Assembly (NCBI GenBank): GCA_941918925.1
Contig: OW799234.1
Span: 45,290,412-45,354,411 of the forward strand
Source of the DNA: Phyto melanocephala
Lineage: Eukaryota > Arthropoda > Insecta > Diptera > Rhinophoridae
Direction of reading: 5' to 3'
DNA length: 64,000 nucleotides
The notes below the pieces were generated by a model. It was not told the origin of the DNA, made no database searches, and saw only the letters and a program-made list of their open reading frames with translations. The stretch's first letter is position 1. Every line of letters starts with the position of its first letter. The translations under genes were made by a program, and so were the position numbers. Positions 60,142 through 64,000 of this stretch are shown one piece after another.

Positions 60142-60450
60142 TTAGTTTGAAATCAGGTATGAGTCAAAATTTAGGTCGGTGGATAATTCGCTTTGTTTTT
60201 CAAGCACAAATATGTGATAGTTACTCTTGCCGCAAACGAAATTCTGCATGCTTTGGCGTATTACCAATGGTATAGGATGAAAATCCTTTACAGTCAGTGT
60301 TGATGCTGATGCCAATACAGCTCTAGTAAAACGTTTATAGGTCTTCTCTTCAAATACGCAGAATATTTGTATGATCTTCTGCAGGACGTAAATTATGATA
60401 AACACAATGATGTTTGTAATAAGGAGATGTTTGCCAGGTGAAAAAATCAT
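60142..60450 (-). CDS. Possible small membrane protein gene
   Basis: Single-exon frame of 102 residues from a true ATG at 60450. Residues about 9-31 (LLITNIIVFIIIYVLQKIIQ) form one hydrophobic segment, a membrane anchor or uncleaved signal; the rest is soluble with mixed composition (YKRFTRAVLASASTLTVKDF; VCGKSNYHIFVLEKQSELST), unlike chance AT-rich frames. AATAAA lies 40 bases after the stop (minus strand, 60097-60102), and ATCGATA, a DREF-type site, lies 265 bases upstream (60715-60721). No family recognised. It could also be the first or last exon of a longer gene. Confidence 0.45.
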   Translation of the reverse strand: MIFSPGKHLLITNIIVFIIIYVLQKIIQIFCVFEEKTYKRFTRAVLASASTLTVKDFHPIPLVIRQSMQNFVCGKSNYHIFVLEKQSELSTDLNFDSYLISN

Positions 60451-61200
60451 TTTTAGTAAACAGTTTTTAATATTTTATGTATGCGTGTATATGATCGTTT
60501 TACAAAATTTTGTGCACTAGTAAAAACAATTTTGTTTAATTAATATCACAGAGCGTATTTGTGTGTGGCAGTAACGTTCAAACGAAACTGATTTGTCACA
60601 TCAAACTTATGCTCGTCAACCGTCAGGTATCCATGAAACACTTTCAAAATACCAAATACTTAGTGTGCGCATAAATTACTTATCTATGGTTGACAAATAG
60701 AAAACCGGTACCTGATCGATAGATAATATTCTTTTATTTTTCACAGTGTCTTGTGTTAAGCGAAGACACGTAAAGGTTTTCTTAGAAAACATTAGAAAGG
60801 TACAAACATTTGTTTGTACGTGGAAATTTTACACTTCGGTTTCAGTTTATTAAAAAAAAATTCAATAACCAGTGTGAGTTATGACCTGCAGACGTTTTTG
60901 TTTTTTGTTGGTAATTAAATATTAGTGTGTTTTCGTTTAATACGAACCTCAAAAATTGTATATTCAATTTTCTATTCCATTTATAAGGGATTGAGATATT
61001 AATTTTCTGGGTCTCGCCCGGTATTGTTCTTAGACGATTTAGCGAACAAAAAGCTACAAAATTTAGCTAAAATATTTATAATACATCAGCAAGTGCGGGT
61101 CCAGGGGTGGGGGGAAGGTATATTTCTAAAATGATTGAAATACAAAAATATTTATGTACTTATTTGATAAAAAAGTTTCGACATTTGTTTTTTGTGCTAT
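60451..61200. other. No further gene; possible 5' flank of the 60142 ORF
   Basis: No coding frame. The sequence near 60560-60760 is less AT-rich than average and contains ATCGATA and acctgatcgatag. Confidence 0.35.
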
Positions 61201-61204
61201 TTCC

Positions 61205-61903
61205 ACGAACTAAACAACTCGATTTATAAAAGCAACAAGGTGCCAATTATACAAAAATTTGTATCGTTTGTTAAAGAAACGACAAGATCATCATCCCTTG
61301 CGAAATGCGGCTTTGGCAAAGTACTTAGGACCCAAATTATCACCATTGTGCGAAAAGAGATGGGTTGATCGTCATGATTCCATTTTACAATTTAAAGTGA
61401 ATGTAGAAAATATAATAGAGGCTCTGATAAAGATATCCAAGTGGAAAGAAAGGGATACATTTTTAAAAGCTTTATTACTACGAAATTCATTAAACACATA
61501 CGAATTATTGTGTAGATTATATATTCTACGTGATATGTTTACTCTCACACAACCGCTTAGTGTAATGCTACGAAAACAGGACATAGATTTAAAAGAAAGC
61601 TCAGATTTTCTAAAACATTTATTAATTAGTCTTGAACAAGAAAAAAAAATTGAAATAATTTTTGAAGAAACACAGAAGATTTGCTTTGGTATGGAAATTC
61701 CAGTTGAAAAGCCAAAATTTGAACGAAATCATCTTATAAAATTTGTAGAAGAGTACTACCGCATAGAGGAATACATCTCTCTTATTGATTCTGTTCTCCA
61801 GGACTTAAAAATACGTTTTTTAAAAGACGTTCTAAATTTATTTAACATCTATAAACTTCTGACAAAAACCATTAAACATTATTCATTAGTCTTAACCAAT
61901 TAA
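61205..61903 (+). pseudogene. hAT-type (P52rIPK/ZMYM1-like) transposase relic
   Basis: From 61290 the frame reads PLRNAALAKYLGPKLSPLCE then KRWVDRHDSILQF, followed by VENIIEALIKISKWKERDTF, LCRLYILRDMFTLTQPLSVM, LRKQDIDLKESSDFLKHLL and EEYYRIEEYISLIDSVLQDL. This is the middle-to-late part of hAT-like transposases related to the 52-kDa repressor of the inhibitor of the protein kinase, with the usual CE.RW.DRHD motif. The frame starts with TTG, not ATG, and the preceding text (IIQKFVSFVKET) is in another frame, so it is 5'-broken. The 3' end stops at a DINE-B' copy at 61904 and no dimerisation domain follows. A 640-base open stretch suggests fairly recent decay. Confidence 0.75.
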
Positions 61904-62488
61904 AAAAAAAATTGTATACCCTTCACCTGTGATGCACAAGGGTATAGTATATTGCTTTGTCACTTCGTTTGTAATTTAAACAATTTTAATTTCTGACCAC
62001 ATAAAGTTATTTTCTGAAAGCTTATGAATATAGGAGTCGATTAAGCTCTGACCGTCTGCTCGTCTGCTCGTCTGTCCGAGTGTTGGTAGAAATCAACTTT
62101 TAGAAGCAACTATATGTTTCTCAGATCTGTGTATGGTATCAGTCTTTTGGATAAGCAATATAAGCAATATAAAAAGTTTTAATTCATGTTGGCTTGACCA
62201 ATAGAATACAGTAAATTATTAAAGAATGAAAAATCCAAGATGGCGTCTAAGCAAAATGGCGGATCAATTTTTTTTAACCCCATCAATATGGGTATCAAAT
62301 GAAAGGGCTTGACAAGTAGAATACAGTTAACAACGTAAAAATTCAAAATCAAGGATGACGTCGGAAATAAGAAGGAAAAATGTCGTAGAACAAGAAATGT
62401 AGGTTAAGCTACGATATGGGATTATACCTAGTACATGATCGTGAAGGGTATTATTAGATTCGGCACGGCCGAATATAGCACTCTTATA
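61904..62488 (-). repeat. DINE-B' copy
   Basis: From tatacccttcacctgtgatg through gtctgctcgtctgctcgtct, ccaagatggcgtctaagcaa and tcaaggatgacgtcgg to hairpin attcggcacggccgaat (62458-62474). It truncates the hAT relic. Confidence 0.75.
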
Positions 62489-62513
62489 TTTTTTTTATAC
62501 CCTTCACACAGTG

Positions 62514-63868
62514 AACAAGTAAGAGCGCTATATTCGGCCGTGCCGAATCTTATATACCCTTCACAACGTGTAGTCATGCAATAACAGTGGTTTGTGTCAC
62601 CATTCATCCCATATGAAATACGTACATACATATATAAAAACGTCCCATTGTAAAATTATAAATTCACGTACGTATGTTTTAAAAAAACAAAAAAAAAAAA
62701 AATTTAAAAAAAAATTAAAAAAAAAAATTAAAAAAAGGTTAAAAAAAAAATTTAAAAAAAAAATTATTATGTATATAATATATATAAAACAAAAAAAAAA
62801 TAAAAAAAAATTAAAAAAAAAAATTTAAAAAAAAATAATTAAAATATAAATAATATATTAAATAAAAAAAAAAAAAATAAAAAAAAATTAAAAAAAAAAT
62901 TTTAAAAAAATTAAAAAAAAAAAAATTTTTTGGCTCAGCTGGGATTCGATGCCACGTTTTCTCTAACCAGTATACACGTTTGTATGTATGTATGTATGTT
63001 GTTGTTGTAATGTTGTTTTTGTGAAAAATAAATCGAGGTGGTCGTGGGTTTTTGCTCATACTCACTGTGTGAAGGGTATAAAAAGGGTATATATAGGTTT
63101 GTCATTCCGTGTGAAATTTCTACAATTTTGATTTCCGACCCCATAAAGTATATATTTTCTGAAAGCTTATGAATAAGGGAGTCGATTAATCCCTGTCAGT
63201 CTGTCCGTCTGACCGTCTGTCCGTGTGTATGTTGAAATCAACTTTTTGAAGCCCCCCGACATCGCTTGGATTCGGGTGAGGTATTAAAATATCAGAAATA
63301 TTCAGGAGTAGATCGGTGTTGAAAATCAGAAACATCGGTACATAAACAACTGAGATATGAGCAAAAACCCACGACCACCTCGATTTTTTTTTCACAAAAA
63401 CAACATTACAACAACAACATACATACATACAAACGTGTATACTGGTTAGAGAAAACGTGGGATCGAATCCCAGCTGAGGCAAAAAAAAATTTTTTTATTT
63501 TTTTTTTTTTAATTTTTTTTTTATTTTTTTTTATTTTTTATTTAATATATTATTTATATTTTTATTATTTTTTTTTAATTTTTTTCAAATATTTTTTTTT
63601 GTTTTATATTTATTATATATATTTTAATTATTAAAAAAAATTTTTTTTTAAATTTTTTTTTTTAATTTTTTTTTTTTAATTTTTTTTAACATATATACGT
63701 AAATTTATAATTTTACAATGGGATGTTTTTATATATGTATGTTTTTTATATGTATGTACGTATATCATATGGAATGGTGATACAAACTACTGTTATTGCA
63801 TGATTACACGTTGTGAAGGGTATATAAGATTCGGCACGGCCGAATATAGCACTTTTACTTGTTTTAGT
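62514..63868. repeat. Two DINE-B copies head to head, a large palindrome
   Basis: 62514-63060 (plus; hairpin 62532-62548) and 63351-63868 (minus; hairpin 63829-63845) are inverted copies of about 520-545 bases, including the A-rich tract and ctgggattcgatgccacg block. The 290 bases between hold the B tail for the minus copy only; the plus copy lacks its tail and ends at ttttgctcata. All frames here (62592-63482) are repeat translations. Confidence 0.8.
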
Positions 63869-64000
63869 TGTTGTTTAATAAATATTTATTTTGATTGAAC
63901 TTTTAAAAATTTTGGTTTCACATACATACATACATATACTTCAACAAAGCTTAAGCTGGATCCGCGCCTGTACATCAGAGATGTTTAGTATTAAACATTA
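63869..64000. other. Window end, nothing recognised
   Basis: Short AT-rich end with a catacatacatac microsatellite near 63921. Confidence 0.4.

Noticed and set aside
63440..63480. tRNA-like 3' half (tgggatcgaatccca) in DINE-B
   Set aside because: It has a B-box-like stem-loop, but no acceptor, D-arm or anticodon arm could be built around it; it recurs as part of the repeat.

Overview
The window looks like AT-rich nuclear DNA from a higher (schizophoran, probably calyptrate) fly. The evidence is a spliced twisted gastrulation gene of fly type, dispersed repeats resembling Drosophila DINE-1/INE-1 (Helentron-associated) elements, and relics of mariner, hAT, non-LTR and other insect transposons. 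The taxon is inferred from content only. There is no bacterial gene organisation, no rRNA and no CRISPR; I did not recognise a tRNA.

Host genes are few. The clearest is tsg (minus strand, 50489-51337, two exons), encoding a secreted 24-cysteine BMP-binding protein. Two single-exon genes for small secreted proteins (21649-21972 plus; 34276-34647 minus) share promoter, 5' UTR and signal peptide but have almost unrelated mature parts: a diverged inverted duplicate pair. A short ORF at 60142-60450 (minus) with one membrane segment and a well-placed poly(A) signal may be a fourth gene.

Most of the rest is mobile DNA, layered by nesting. 1-2943: reverse DINE-like copies with mariner-type insertions. 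3.6-11.6 kb: fragments. 11660-16558: a TIR element (CACAG ends, 5-bp target duplication) holding a decayed gene that is itself split by a TTA-flanked element. 17.0-19.9 kb: two converging DINE copies, one matching 812-2943 in inverted orientation. 24530-28886: a 4.36-kb transposon with about 520-bp terminal inverted repeats and a decayed intron-containing transposase-like gene, interrupted by a 720-bp TA-flanked MITE that recurs at 53228-53960. 29.5-33.1 kb: MITE, mariner relic, LINE RNase H relic. 35.1-39.1 kb: DINE plus mariner composite. 41446-44390: a hAT inside which a second hAT sits, each with 8-bp duplications. 44.6-50.2 kb: tandem 120-bp units, a mariner derivative and DINE-B. 54.5-59.5 kb: more DINE composites. 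61.2-63.9 kb: a hAT-type transposase relic cut off by DINE-B copies, the last two forming a large palindrome.

The most promising items for new biology are the two CACAG-ended transposons with unfamiliar transposase-like genes, the secreted-protein pair with a conserved promoter and leader but replaced mature region, and the DINE copies that carry a mariner derivative at one fixed internal site while other copies in the same window keep that site empty. All homology statements come from reading the sequence and recalled family features; none was tested by a search.
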